Shown: positions 42,522 to 51,353 of the stretch, piece by piece | How positions within the stretch are numbered: position 1 is the stretch's first letter | Layout: every line of letters begins with the position of its first letter | Source of the DNA: Saprospira sp. CCB-QB6 | Lineage (GTDB): Bacteria > Bacteroidota > Bacteroidia > Chitinophagales > Saprospiraceae | Assembly: GCF_028464065.1 (NCBI RefSeq) | Contig: NZ_CP116808.1 | Location: forward strand, 3,501,501 to 3,565,500 | Length of the DNA stretch: 64,000 nt | Direction: 5' to 3' | The notes under the pieces: generated by a model | Databases searched by the model: none | What the model was told of the DNA's origin: nothing | The model's input: the letters and a program-made list of their open reading frames with translations, nothing else | Position numbers and translations under genes: made by a program

Positions 42522-44462
42522 CTACTCAAAAATAAACTGGATATGGGGATATTTTTCTAGCCAATGTTTTTTCTTCTTGGCCGAAATTGGATTACCCGCC
42601 AGGTTAATTTTCTTCAAATTGGGCAAGCGCTGAAAGAATATGGCGGGAACCGTCCGCAATTGATTGTTCTGCAAATCCATTTCTTCCAATAGGGTCAATT
42701 CTGCTATGCGGATAGGCAAATGCTTGAGCTGCGTATTGACCAAGCAAATAGTTCTCAACTGCTCAAATCGATTAAAGCTGAGCCAGTGATCTGTTTGCAA
42801 ACTCAAATTGACATTAGAGAGGTCTAAGCTTTCTAGGCTGGCGGCATCGGGATTTTCCCACCAAGGAATGGGCTTTAGTTCTTCGGCTACATCTTCCATT
42901 CTAGGAAAGAAGAAGAAGGCCCAGGCGCCCAATAGCATCAAACCAACAATCATAGCCGTGATTACCCCTGGCCCAAAGACATTATAACTGATGATTAGAA
43001 AAACGTTGAGGCTAAATAAACGGCCAAAGAGCGTTCCGCCAGGATAAAGCCATTGCTTGGCCTTACGATCATCTTGCATCGGGCTAATTAGCCAAAGTAA
43101 GCCCGCAGTAAAAAGAGCCACAATACAGCCCGTAGGCAAGAGCTCGCCCAAATAGCTGGGCCAAGAAGAACTGAAGAACAAGCCCGCAACAAATACAGGT
43201 ACTGCTTTCGCAAAACTTTGGTCCTTAAACCAAACCGTCTTCTCAAAAAGATGTTTGGCTCCTTTTAGCCAGCTCCAAAAGACCAAAAATAGCCCTAGCA
43301 GCACGGGCCAACGCCAAGCCGAAATATCAATGGTGAAGGCTTCTCTACTAAAGAGAATAAAACTTTCACTTCCATTGCTAAATAACAAAAAGTGTAGAAT
43401 AAGCGCTAGAGTCGGTCCAGCAATCAGATAAGTGGTTTCGGCCCAAGATTTTCGGCGGCCAGCTGCATTATAATAAATAGAAAGAAGGCCGAAGGGAATC
43501 AGCAAATAGTGCCAGAGTTCTTGATCGAGGAACCAAAGGGCCAAACTAGATTGTAAGGCAGCGGCTAATGGGGCCATCCAATCATAGAAATCCAGCCGAT
43601 AGCGAAAATCAGCAGGGCGAGCGAGTTCGGGTTGTCGCCAGCGCAACAGATGAATAATGGCTCGTCGGATAAAGGTGGTGGTATAACTCCCCTTAAAGCC
43701 TTCGGCCCATTGGACATCCTGTTCTTTGCTCTCGGAGAGGATGGGGCGGTTGCGTTCTTGGGTCAATTGGCGGCGCCAACTAGGGTCTAAACTTTTAGAT
43801 TGGAAGTCGCGGCTGAGGGCGCCCGAAGGGCGCCTTTGGCCCAAGGGAAACTGAGCAGCGATCTTTTGTTTTTGGCGGCGATTGCGGCGGCTGCGCCAAA
43901 AGTATAGCCAAATAAATATCCAGCTAGGTAGAACAATCTCCCAGTAACGAGGAATGTAATTATTATAGTCGCTATAATCAAACTCTTCTTCGGCAAGTAT
44001 TTCTTTTTCTTCTTCGAGTAGCTCGGCTTCTTTAACGGCTTGGCGGGCGAGCTCTTCTACGGCTTTGGCTTCCCGTTCTCGTTTCTCGGCCAATAGGCGC
44101 ATGCGTTCGGCTTCTTGGACCTTGGCCGCTTCTTGAGCCGCTAGCCAAGCCTGATCTGCGCTATCTTGTAAGCTTTGCCAATAGGCGAGTTCTTCCTCTT
44201 CCGCTGTTTTTTGAAGATAGTGATTAAAGGCGAGGGACCAGCTGCTATCCTTGGCAGCGGGAGGTGAATAATACTGTTTGGGAACTAGGGTGGGTGTACT
44301 ATCCTGGACCGCAAGCGAATCGGAGGCGGAAACAACTGTTCGTTCAGCCTTTTTCTTTGGTCCATAAAAATGGCCGAGGGCAATCCACCAACTACAAATA
44401 ACCAAAATAGCCAGTAGATAGGGCCATGCTGCTGTTTTATTGGGTTGGTAAATCGTTCTCAA
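42522..44462 (-). CDS. Membrane protein with coiled-coil and C-terminal leucine-rich repeats
   Basis: 646 residues. An N-terminal helix (about 14-33) is followed by a Ser/Thr linker, then a Glu/Ala/Lys coiled coil (about 90-170, KVQEAERMRLLAEKREREAK). Around eight membrane helices follow (about 172-480), then a soluble tail of four or so leucine-rich repeats (LESLDLSNVNLS, LRTICLVNTQLKHLP, LEEMDLQNNQLRTVP, LKKINLAGNPISAKK). Known: LRRs bind proteins. The combination is not a family recognised here. Single gene in the gap between DIRs at 42293 and 44531. Confidence 0.75.
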   Translation of the reverse strand: MRTIYQPNKTAAWPYLLAILVICSWWIALGHFYGPKKKAERTVVSASDSLAVQDSTPTLVPKQYYSPPAAKDSSWSLAFNHYLQKTAEEEELAYWQSLQDSADQAWLAAQEAAKVQEAERMRLLAEKREREAKAVEELARQAVKEAELLEEEKEILAEEEFDYSDYNNYIPRYWEIVLPSWIFIWLYFWRSRRNRRQKQKIAAQFPLGQRRPSGALSRDFQSKSLDPSWRRQLTQERNRPILSESKEQDVQWAEGFKGSYTTTFIRRAIIHLLRWRQPELARPADFRYRLDFYDWMAPLAAALQSSLALWFLDQELWHYLLIPFGLLSIYYNAAGRRKSWAETTYLIAGPTLALILHFLLFSNGSESFILFSREAFTIDISAWRWPVLLGLFLVFWSWLKGAKHLFEKTVWFKDQSFAKAVPVFVAGLFFSSSWPSYLGELLPTGCIVALFTAGLLWLISPMQDDRKAKQWLYPGGTLFGRLFSLNVFLIISYNVFGPGVITAMIVGLMLLGAWAFFFFPRMEDVAEELKPIPWWENPDAASLESLDLSNVNLSLQTDHWLSFNRFEQLRTICLVNTQLKHLPIRIAELTLLEEMDLQNNQLRTVPAIFFQRLPNLKKINLAGNPISAKKKKHWLEKYPHIQFIFE

Positions 44463-44530
44463 GAGGAAAAGGTTTTGGCAAAATGGGGAAGTAAATTAGG
44501 CGGCAAAGCCGCCTTGGCCGAAGGCCAAAT

Positions 44531-44650
44531 GGCCTAGCGATGTGAAAGGGTGGCCGCAGGCCAGACCGAAGCGCGGCAAGCGCTGAAGGGCCGAGCAGAC
44601 CTGCGAGCCCCAAAGCGTAGCGCCTGCCGAAGGCAGGAGGCCCCAAAAAA
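44531..44650 (+). repeat. DIR repeat, plus orientation
   Basis: GGCCTAGCGATGTGAAAG, GTGGCCGCAGGCCAGACC, stem GCGCGGCAAGCGC, AGGGCCGAGCAGACCTGCGAGC, stem GCCTGCCGAAGGC, ending GGCCCCAAAAAA, three bases before the plug gene stop. Confidence 0.88.
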
Positions 44651-44652
44651 TA

Positions 44653-45936
44653 CTATCTATGTGTAGAACTAGCTTTTTGGAAGGCCACCACTTGATCGTA
44701 GCGGCCGCCAAAGGGGCGGTAATAGACTAAAAATAGGTAATCATTTTCGGTTTCAAAGCGATTGCCCTCCAATTCTTCTTGGTCCAATTGCTTTTCGCCG
44801 TTTCGGAGCAGGCCGTAGCCATAATCATAGAAGCCATTTTTAAAGAGGAGGATGCCTTCGTATTGGCCTTTTTCGCTATTGTAGTTGAGCTCGTATTGGG
44901 GATAGGCCTTGAAGTCGGAAAAGCCGCCATAGACAAAAACGCGGGCATCGGGGTATTCTGGGCTGATGAATTGGAAAAAGAGCTGGCCATATTCGCCTCT
45001 TTCTTCGGGATTATCGGCATCGTAGGAGGCGATGATAAACTTACCGTTGAGGTCATTGGTAAAAAGGTAAGGGCTATATTTTCGTTCTTTTTCGGGAAAG
45101 AGCAGCAGCTCAAAGCCTTCGTTGGTGCGGGCTAGGTTTTGGACCTGTGGGCCACGGTGGCGGAAGCTGCGGATATCGAGTGGGCGAAATTCTCTTTGGC
45201 CAGGGAAAACGATTTGACCTTGGCGATCGAAATGGATCACTTCTTCTTCGACAAAGGTAGGTTCTAGATTTTTGAGGGCTTGGGGCCAGTTCCAGTTTTG
45301 AATCACCGTCAATTTGATATCTTGATTGGGGTTGGTTACATTCATGCCTGCATGTTGGAGTTGGCAGCTAAGTTCTTGATGTGTTTGGCCGTAGGGTGGA
45401 ATAGCTGATCGGCGGGTAGTGACTTGCACATTCATTTGGGGTTCATAGACCACAAAACGGCGGCTAAGGACAAGATCTTCCTCATCATTATTGAGGTAAA
45501 CCAAGAGCAGGTAATTTCCTGATTTGGTCCATTTGACATCATCATTGGGCAGTTCTAAGTTATAGTGCAGATACTCTGTGCGGGTTCCAAAAGAGCTGAG
45601 GCTTTCATAAAAGCGGTTCTCTTGAAAACCGTCGATATAATCGAGAGGATCAATATCCTCAGAAGGTTGCCAGTTGCGATCGCAGTGAATAACTTTATAG
45701 TTATAATCTTTATTATCTGCCTCTAGATCATCAAATTCGAGGATCAATTTGCTGGAGCTCCCTAGTTGAATGATGGGATAATCCACTTCAGAGTCATCGG
45801 GATAAAAGCGGCAAGAGGCCACAAAATCTCGATAAATATAATCGGTATATTGAAGGTCAGAGATGACATAATCATCTTGGGCCAACAAGTTTTGCAGGCC
45901 AAAAAGGAGAAGAAAAGCGAGCGATAAATAGCGCAT
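44653..45936 (-). CDS. T9SS plug-type (DUF5103) protein
   Basis: 427 residues. Signal peptide MRYLSLAFLLLFGLQNLLA. Family landmarks: VIQ-like IIQLGSSSKLILEFDDLEADNKDYNYKVIHCDRNW (spread over about 54-92), DYIDGFQENRF, YLHYNLELPNDDVKWTKSGNYLLLVY and SRRFVVYEP, followed by a second beta-sandwich part. Known: these proteins plug the side or periplasmic opening of the SprA outer-membrane translocon of type IX secretion. This matches the presence of at least four T9SS sorting-domain proteins in the window. Overlapping neighbours: an integral membrane gene ends 9 bases upstream. Confidence 0.9.
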   Translation of the reverse strand: MRYLSLAFLLLFGLQNLLAQDDYVISDLQYTDYIYRDFVASCRFYPDDSEVDYPIIQLGSSSKLILEFDDLEADNKDYNYKVIHCDRNWQPSEDIDPLDYIDGFQENRFYESLSSFGTRTEYLHYNLELPNDDVKWTKSGNYLLLVYLNNDEEDLVLSRRFVVYEPQMNVQVTTRRSAIPPYGQTHQELSCQLQHAGMNVTNPNQDIKLTVIQNWNWPQALKNLEPTFVEEEVIHFDRQGQIVFPGQREFRPLDIRSFRHRGPQVQNLARTNEGFELLLFPEKERKYSPYLFTNDLNGKFIIASYDADNPEERGEYGQLFFQFISPEYPDARVFVYGGFSDFKAYPQYELNYNSEKGQYEGILLFKNGFYDYGYGLLRNGEKQLDQEELEGNRFETENDYLFLVYYRPFGGRYDQVVAFQKASSTHR

Positions 45937-45944
45937 AAATAATA

Positions 45945-46388
45945 TTAGTTCTTGTGAATTTCCTCATCCTTTGCCTTCATGAAATCGGCTAAAGAACGAA
46001 GCATAAAAGCTAGAGCCATGAGCGAAAAATAGGCCAAGAGTAGTACAATAAAAATGCTTCGATTGTTGGCCGGACCTTCAAAGATGCTTTGGCCAGAGAT
46101 AAGTTGGGCGAGGCCGCCTAGGGCAAAAAAGAGGAACATCGTTCCGTAGAGCGAAAATTGGTAATAGCGCATGCGCTGGGCGGCAAAAATGCTGAGCACG
46201 CTATTCACTAGAGCGTAAAACATCAGCATAGCGCCGGCTACCATCCAGGTCCAGTTGGCGCTACTCGCTACGCCACCAGCCAGCATCATGAGTAGGGCAG
46301 CGGCAAAAATGCCCAAAACCTGAGCAATTGGGCTAGGGATTTTTCCCTTGCCAAAATGATTATCGATAAAGAGAGATTTCCAGTTCAT
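45945..46388 (-). CDS. Four-helix membrane protein of unknown function
   Basis: 147 residues with hydrophobic segments at about 23-42, 46-68, 80-98 and 110-132 and a charged C-terminal tail (KAKDEEIHKN). No catalytic motif. Located 8 bases upstream of the plug gene on the same strand, so probably co-transcribed, but a link to secretion is not shown. Confidence 0.6.
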   Translation of the reverse strand: MNWKSLFIDNHFGKGKIPSPIAQVLGIFAAALLMMLAGGVASSANWTWMVAGAMLMFYALVNSVLSIFAAQRMRYYQFSLYGTMFLFFALGGLAQLISGQSIFEGPANNRSIFIVLLLAYFSLMALAFMLRSLADFMKAKDEEIHKN

Positions 46389-46546
46389 CTGTAGAAAATT
46401 TAGCTTGGGGCAAGATACAAAAAAGCAAAGGAAAAAAATTTGGGCTTAAACAAGCAAAATCCATAGTTTTCGGCCTATTTTCCCACCTAATTAGTTCCCC
46501 AATCGTTCAAACGAAATAATCCCATTCACCTATCTAATTTAAAAAG

Positions 46547-47209
46547 ATGCGTTATTTATTCCTACTTATTTGTCTCTGTATGGCTTTTGCTAGCCAAGCC
46601 CAAGATTTGATTTATAAAAATGATGGCAAAATCATTGGCGCCAAGATTCTGCGCACAGATAGTAGCTTTGTTTACTTTAGACATACAGAACCACCCAAAC
46701 AACTAGATAGTATCGCTCAATCTGAAGTGAGCAAGGTTGAATTTGATTATAGCCAAAAGGCTTTCAAAAGTAGTAAGCCCTTTTCTAGAAATGCGGTCTC
46801 TGTTTCTATAGGCGGCACTTCAGTCCTTCTCGGTATTTCCTACGATCGGATTATTGGCCAAGAGCGAAATTACCACTTTTCGGGCCGTATAGGTATTGGA
46901 AGCCTAAGCAGACAAACAAATATCAACACCCATCTTAGCTTTAATTTTTACCTCAATAAAGTCCGAACACAATTCTTTGAAGTGGGCGCAGGCCTAGCTA
47001 TTCCACTCAATGAACGGAATTCTATAGACTACTACAACCTCTATCTCACAGCCCCAATACTGGGCTACCGCATTCAACGATATGAAGGCTTCTTTTTCAG
47101 AGTCTATGTTTCGGGCCTATACATGAGAAGACCAGCATCGGCTAATAGCTGGATATCAGATGTACTCTATATTCCTACCATAGGCCTAGATCTTGGCTAT
47201 TCTTTCTAG
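46547..47209 (+). CDS. Exported beta-barrel-like protein
   Basis: 220 residues. Signal peptide MRYLFLLICLCMAFASQA. An N-terminal segment DLIYKNDGKIIGAKILRTDSSFVYFRHTEP resembles a short DUF-type strand domain found in Bacteroidota envelope proteins. The rest is alternating hydrophobic/polar strands (VSVSIGGTSVLLGISYDRI, LSFNFYLNKVRTQFFEVGAGLAI) ending in GLDLGYSF, whose final Phe is typical of outer-membrane barrels. Function unknown. Confidence 0.7.
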   Translation: MRYLFLLICLCMAFASQAQDLIYKNDGKIIGAKILRTDSSFVYFRHTEPPKQLDSIAQSEVSKVEFDYSQKAFKSSKPFSRNAVSVSIGGTSVLLGISYDRIIGQERNYHFSGRIGIGSLSRQTNINTHLSFNFYLNKVRTQFFEVGAGLAIPLNERNSIDYYNLYLTAPILGYRIQRYEGFFFRVYVSGLYMRRPASANSWISDVLYIPTIGLDLGYSF

Positions 47210-47263
47210 ACCAATTGACTAGCCTTCTCTACGCTTTCTAGCCTTAATACAATAAGAAGTTTG

Positions 47264-47271
47264 TATTTTTG
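47264..47271 (+). promoter_or_regulatory. -7 box TATTTTTG for the channel gene
   Basis: TAnnTTTG ending 18 bases before the ATG at 47290. It overlaps the TTG at 47269 that a longer frame would use, so the ATG is the likely start and the leader is very short. Confidence 0.45.
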
Positions 47272-47289
47272 CCCAAACCAATACCAACT

Positions 47290-48264
47290 ATGAGCGTACC
47301 TACTAATAAGAAAAGCCTGAGACGGCATATCTTCGATGTTATTGATTTAGATCAAGAAGATTCAAGCATGCCCGCCATGATTTTTGAAACGGCAATTACA
47401 ATACTTATCATTCTTAGTATTTTAGCCATTATTGCCGAGTCATTTATCAACTACCGCTATGAAGGCAATCTTGTAGACTGGATTGAGCGAAGCCAACAAA
47501 ACAAAATCATTAGCCACTACTTTTCCCTCTTCGAGAATACTACGCTAATCATTTTTACCGCAGAATTTTCCCTCCGTTTATTAACTGCCGATTTTAAGTA
47601 TCCAGAAGAAAAATCTTTTGGCGCAGCCGCCTGGCGTTTCTTTAAATCTAGTGGCGGCCTGATCGACTTTTTAGCGATTTCGCCCTTTCTCTTCCAATTG
47701 GCTCATGTCGATTTCCGCTTCCTCCGCGCCCTGAAAATTTCCCGCCTGCTCCGTGTACTCAAACTGAGCTCGCTCACCCGCTCTATCGTTATCGTTGGCG
47801 ATGTATTCATTGATAAACGCAACGAATTGGGCATCACGCTCTTTGTTACTTTTGTTATGCTGCTGGTCTCTTCAACCCTGATGTGGTACGTAGAAGGCAA
47901 TGTCCAACCCAAAGCGTTCCCCAATATTATCGCCACTTTTTGGTGGGCCATTGCTACCCTAACTACTGTGGGCTATGGCGATGTTTTTCCCATCACTTCC
48001 GCAGGCAAACTCCTCTCTGGCGTGATCGCAATCCTAGGGATCGGTATCGTTGCCCTACCCGCCGGTATCCTCTCTTCAGCCTTTATCGAACGCCTAGAAC
48101 GCGACCCCAATATGAGCCTAGATGATCAACCCCAACCCACTCAAGCCAATAAAACAACAACCCCAGAAACAACAACTAGTTGTAGCCAACAGTTTGGCCA
48201 AAAGTTTAAGTTTTGCCCCTATTGCGGCCAATCCCTAGATGAAGATGGACAACATTCCGCCTAA
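47290..48264 (+). CDS. Voltage-gated-type K+ channel
   Basis: 324 residues from the ATG at 47290. Six membrane segments: S1 near 34-55, S4 with the Arg ladder RFLRALKISRLLRVLKL, S5, pore loop with selectivity filter TLTTVGYGD at about 224-231, S6 IAILGIGIVALPAGILSS. The C-terminal tail has CSQQFGQKFKFCPYCGQSL, resembling a short zinc-ribbon-like motif after a Gln/Thr-rich linker. Known: TVGYGD is the K+ selectivity signature. Role: K+ flux and membrane potential; gating ligand unknown. Confidence 0.92.
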   Translation: MSVPTNKKSLRRHIFDVIDLDQEDSSMPAMIFETAITILIILSILAIIAESFINYRYEGNLVDWIERSQQNKIISHYFSLFENTTLIIFTAEFSLRLLTADFKYPEEKSFGAAAWRFFKSSGGLIDFLAISPFLFQLAHVDFRFLRALKISRLLRVLKLSSLTRSIVIVGDVFIDKRNELGITLFVTFVMLLVSSTLMWYVEGNVQPKAFPNIIATFWWAIATLTTVGYGDVFPITSAGKLLSGVIAILGIGIVALPAGILSSAFIERLERDPNMSLDDQPQPTQANKTTTPETTTSCSQQFGQKFKFCPYCGQSLDEDGQHSA

Positions 48265-48271
48265 TTTTTTG

Positions 48272-48388
48272 TTTTTGGGGCCTGCCGCCTTCGGCGGCCG
48301 GGCCCTTGCAGGGCTCGCAGGTCTGCTCGGCCCTTCAGCCCTTCGGGCTTCGGTCTGGCCTGCGGCCACCCTTTCAGGCCCCTAGGCC
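48272..48388 (-). repeat. DIR repeat, minus orientation
   Basis: TTTTTGGGGCCTGCCGCC, stem CCGCCTTCGGCGG, GCTCGCAGGTCTGCTCGGCCC, stem AGCCCTTCGGGCT, GGTCTGGCCTGCGGCCAC, ending CCTAGGCC. Begins 8 bases after the channel stop. Confidence 0.88.
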
Positions 48389-48410
48389 TGCGGGCCTTTG
48401 GCCCTTTTTA

Positions 48411-48430
48411 CTGTAGGTTGAAACCTACAG
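48411..48430. repeat. Family-2 hairpin
   Basis: CTGTAGGTT/AACCTACAG around GA; perfect stem, same as the stem at 59187. Confidence 0.8.
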
Positions 48431-48545
48431 CAACAATGGTATTGCTTCGCAATATTTTTTATGGAATGCAGGCTAAACCCCGCATGAATTTAAATCTTTT
48501 GACCTTTTATCTACCTCATCTTAGCCAACTGATCCCTCTCTAGTT

Positions 48546-48575
48546 ATGGGCCGAAGGTTTTAACCTTCGGCCCAT
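48546..48575. repeat. Family-2 hairpin, long stem
   Basis: ATGGGCCGAAGGTT/AACCTTCGGCCCAT around TT: a perfect 14-bp stem. Lies in the gene-free stretch 48389-48799. Confidence 0.8.
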
Positions 48576-48799
48576 TTTATTAGGACTAGAATGCTCCCTT
48601 CTTGCTCTGGCTTTTAAGCCTTAGCTATTATAAAATCCTAAATCATTCGAAGGCTAAGGTCTTCGGTCGTTTCCGAATGGCATTTGTAGCTTGCAAGAGT
48701 TGATTTGCACAAAAAAAGTGGTCCCCTGCAGCGGGATCTGAAAGTTTCCAATCCCTTTAGGAGGCGTAATTTTAGGTTTTACAGGCCCGAAGGGCCGCA

Positions 48800-48932
48800 G
48801 GCTGAGGGATGGATAGCAGTGGCCGCAGGCCAGACCTAGTTTTTTTGAGCGCAGCGAAAAAAAACGCAGGGCCGAGCGAGCAGCGAGCTGCGGCACAGCC
48901 CGACCCGAGCGGAGCGAGGGGCAGCCCCAAAA
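48800..48932 (+). repeat. DIR repeat, plus orientation
   Basis: Preceded by stem GGCCCGAAGGGCC. GGCTGAGGGATGG, GTGGCCGCAGGCCAGACC, TTTTTTTGAGCGCAGCGAAAAAAA stem, AGGGCCGAGCGAGCAGCGAGC, stem around GAGCGGAGCGAG, ending GGGCAGCCCCAAAA. The A end faces the fabG stop. Confidence 0.88.
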
Positions 48933-49021
48933 CAGCAGCGAACTGAGGAACCTGAGGCAAAAAAAAATAGCTAACCCAAATCATTGGATTAGCTATTTAA
49001 ACTGACTAAAAACTTGCTGGA

Positions 49022-49771
49022 CTAGCGCATTCCGCCAGTTACCATTAGGGTATCGCCAGTTACATAAGAAGAGAGGTCAGAGGCCAAGAAAAGGCAAACA
49101 TTGGCAATTTCTTCGGCTTGGCCAAGGCGTTGTAGGGCCGTATTCTTAATCATTTGCTCTTTGAGCTCCTCACTGAGTTCGTCGGTCATTTCGGTAGCGA
49201 TAAAACCAGGGGCAATGGCGTTACAGCGGATATTTCTAGAGCCCATTTCGTAGGCCAAAGATTTGGTAAAACCGATCATGCCCGCCTTAGAGGCGGCATA
49301 GTTGGCTTGGCCAGGATTTCCATTAACCCCCACAATAGAAGTAATATTGATAATGCTTCCTTTGCGGGCTTTGAGCATGGGGCGGCTCACTTGTTTGCAC
49401 AAATTGAAAACCGATTTGAGGTTGGTGGTGATGACCTCATCCCATTGTTGCTCATTCATGCGAAGAAGAAGATTATCGCGAGTGATGCCCGCATTATTGA
49501 CCAATACATCGATTTGGCCAAACTCTTTCACGATATCTTTAATCAGTTGAGCAGCCTGATCAAAATCGGCAGCATCAGATTGGTATCCAATGACCTTAAT
49601 CCCTTCAGAAAGGGCTTCGGCCTCTTTGGCCAAGGCTTCCGCCTGCTCGGCAGAAGAGCGGTAAGTAAAGGCCACATGAGCGCCTTGCTCGGCAAATTTT
49701 TTCACGATAGCGGCGCCGATTCCTCTGGAGCCACCAGTAACTAGGGCTACTTTTCCAGCTAAAAGTTTCAT
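49022..49771 (-). CDS. fabG: 3-oxoacyl-[acyl-carrier-protein] reductase
   Basis: 249 residues. SDR: TGGSRGIG at about 13-20, NNAG near 91-94, catalytic Ser in ITSIVG and YAASK (Tyr/Lys near 157-161), and APGFIATEMT, typical of FabG. Reaction: NADPH reduction of beta-ketoacyl-ACP in fatty-acid elongation. Lies 51 bases downstream of murA on the same strand, in the likely operon ABC-F, RDD, murA, fabG. Confidence 0.96.
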   Translation of the reverse strand: MKLLAGKVALVTGGSRGIGAAIVKKFAEQGAHVAFTYRSSAEQAEALAKEAEALSEGIKVIGYQSDAADFDQAAQLIKDIVKEFGQIDVLVNNAGITRDNLLLRMNEQQWDEVITTNLKSVFNLCKQVSRPMLKARKGSIINITSIVGVNGNPGQANYAASKAGMIGFTKSLAYEMGSRNIRCNAIAPGFIATEMTDELSEELKEQMIKNTALQRLGQAEEIANVCLFLASDLSSYVTGDTLMVTGGMR

Positions 49772-49822
49772 AGGTTTCTATTTTTGAATTAGCGCAAAGC
49801 TAATAATTTCCTGAAATTAGTT

Positions 49823-51142
49823 CTATTGTTCAATCCGTTGAATGTTTGCTCCCAAGGCATTCAAGCGCTCATCAATCCGCTCATATCCCCGATCAATTTG
49901 ATGGATTTGATGGATCAAGCTGTTGCCTTTGGCCGAGAGGGCCGCAATGAGCAAAGACACCCCCGCGCGAATATCGGGAGAGGTCATCTCAATGCCCTTG
50001 AGCTGAGATTTGCGCTCTAAGCCAATTACTGTGGCGCGATGCGGGTCGCAAAGAATGATTTGAGCACCCATATCGATAAGTTTATCGACAAAAAAGAGGC
50101 GGCTTTCAAACATTTTTTGATGAATGAGCACGCTGCCTCTAGCCTGAGTGGCCACCACCAACAAAATGCTCATCAGGTCGGGCGGAAAGCCGGGCCAGGG
50201 CGAGTCGTAAACATTGAGGACCGAGCCATCAATAAAGTTTTGGATCTCGTAAATATCTTGGGCGGGCACATGAATATCATCGCCTTGGATTTCGAGTTGG
50301 ATGCCAAAGCGCTCAAAAGTGGGCAAAATATTGCCGAGCATATCTACTCGGGCTTGCTCAATCGTAATGGCCGATTTGGTCATAGCCGCTAGGCCGATAA
50401 AGCTCCCAATTTCAATCATGTCGGGCAGGCAGCGGTGGCCCGTACCATAAAGTTGGTCCACGCCCTCTACGATCAAGCGGTTAGAACCCAAGCCCGTAAT
50501 TCTGGCCCCCATACTATTGAGCATTTTGGCCAATTGTTGTAGATAAGGCTCGCAGGCGGCATTGTAAATGGTGGTCACCCCTTGGGCCATACTCGCCGCC
50601 ATCAAAACATTGGCCGTACCCGTTACCGAAATCTCCTCCATCAGGATGAAATTGCCTTTGAGGCCTTCGGTTTCGAGCAAAAAGATATGCTCCTCGCGCA
50701 CATAGCGATAGTCTACATTCAAATATTGTAGGCCATTGAGGTGGGTATCCATACGGCGGCGACCAATTTTATCGCCTCCAGGTTTGGGCAAAACGGCCTT
50801 GCCAAAACGGGCCAAAAGAGGCCCCATAATCATCACAGAACCCCGAATGCTACTGGCTTTTTGCACAAATTCTTGGGTCTGCAAATAATCTAGATCAATA
50901 TTTTCGGCTTTGAAGCTGTAGCGGTTATCACTCACTTTTTCCACTTCTACGCCCAAGCCTTGCAAAAGCTCAATTAGACGGACCACATCCCGAATATTGG
51001 GAATATTGCTAATGCTTACTTTTTCGGCCGTCAGCAATACGGCACAAATCACTTGTAGGGCCTCGTTTTTGGCGCCTTGTGGGCGAATGCTGCCCGATAA
51101 TTGGGCATTGCCCTCTACTAAAAAAGATGCTGATTTAGACAT
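49823..51142 (-). CDS. murA: UDP-N-acetylglucosamine 1-carboxyvinyltransferase (MurA), Asp-type
   Basis: 439 residues, normal MurA length. EPSP-synthase fold: PQGAKNEAL (Lys25/Asn26) near the start, GPLLARFG, DKIGRRRMDTHL, and PWPGFPPDLM later. Reaction: transfer of enolpyruvate from PEP to UDP-GlcNAc, first committed step of peptidoglycan. Odd: the catalytic loop reads PKPGGDKIGRRR, with Asp (about residue 124) where Escherichia coli has Cys115. Known: Cys-to-Asp MurA is active and insensitive to fosfomycin, which alkylates the Cys. This is common in Bacteroidota. Confidence 0.95.
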   Translation of the reverse strand: MSKSASFLVEGNAQLSGSIRPQGAKNEALQVICAVLLTAEKVSISNIPNIRDVVRLIELLQGLGVEVEKVSDNRYSFKAENIDLDYLQTQEFVQKASSIRGSVMIMGPLLARFGKAVLPKPGGDKIGRRRMDTHLNGLQYLNVDYRYVREEHIFLLETEGLKGNFILMEEISVTGTANVLMAASMAQGVTTIYNAACEPYLQQLAKMLNSMGARITGLGSNRLIVEGVDQLYGTGHRCLPDMIEIGSFIGLAAMTKSAITIEQARVDMLGNILPTFERFGIQLEIQGDDIHVPAQDIYEIQNFIDGSVLNVYDSPWPGFPPDLMSILLVVATQARGSVLIHQKMFESRLFFVDKLIDMGAQIILCDPHRATVIGLERKSQLKGIEMTSPDIRAGVSLLIAALSAKGNSLIHQIHQIDRGYERIDERLNALGANIQRIEQ

Positions 51143-51190
51143 GTATATGTTTTTTAGAGGTGGCTACCTCTTTTTATAGAGTTTTTAAAT

Positions 51191-51323
51191 TTTTTTTGGG
51201 GCTGCCCCAGCCTTCGGCTGGGTCGGGCTGTGCCGGGCTCGCAGTTCTGCTCGGCCCATCGCTTTTTCGCTGCGCTCAAAAGCTCGGTCTGGCCCTGCGG
51301 GCCACCCTTTCCATCCCTCAGCC
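51191..51323 (-). repeat. DIR repeat, minus orientation
   Basis: TTTTTTGGGGCTGCCCC, stem AGCCTTCGGCT, GCTCGCAGTTCTGCTCGGCCC, stem GCTTTTTCGC.GCGCTCAAAAGC, GGTCTGGCCCTGCGGGCCAC, ending CTCAGCC. Sits between RDD and murA within the presumed operon. Confidence 0.87.
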
Positions 51324-51353
51324 GTTTTGGCCCTGCGGGCCAATTGGACCAAC

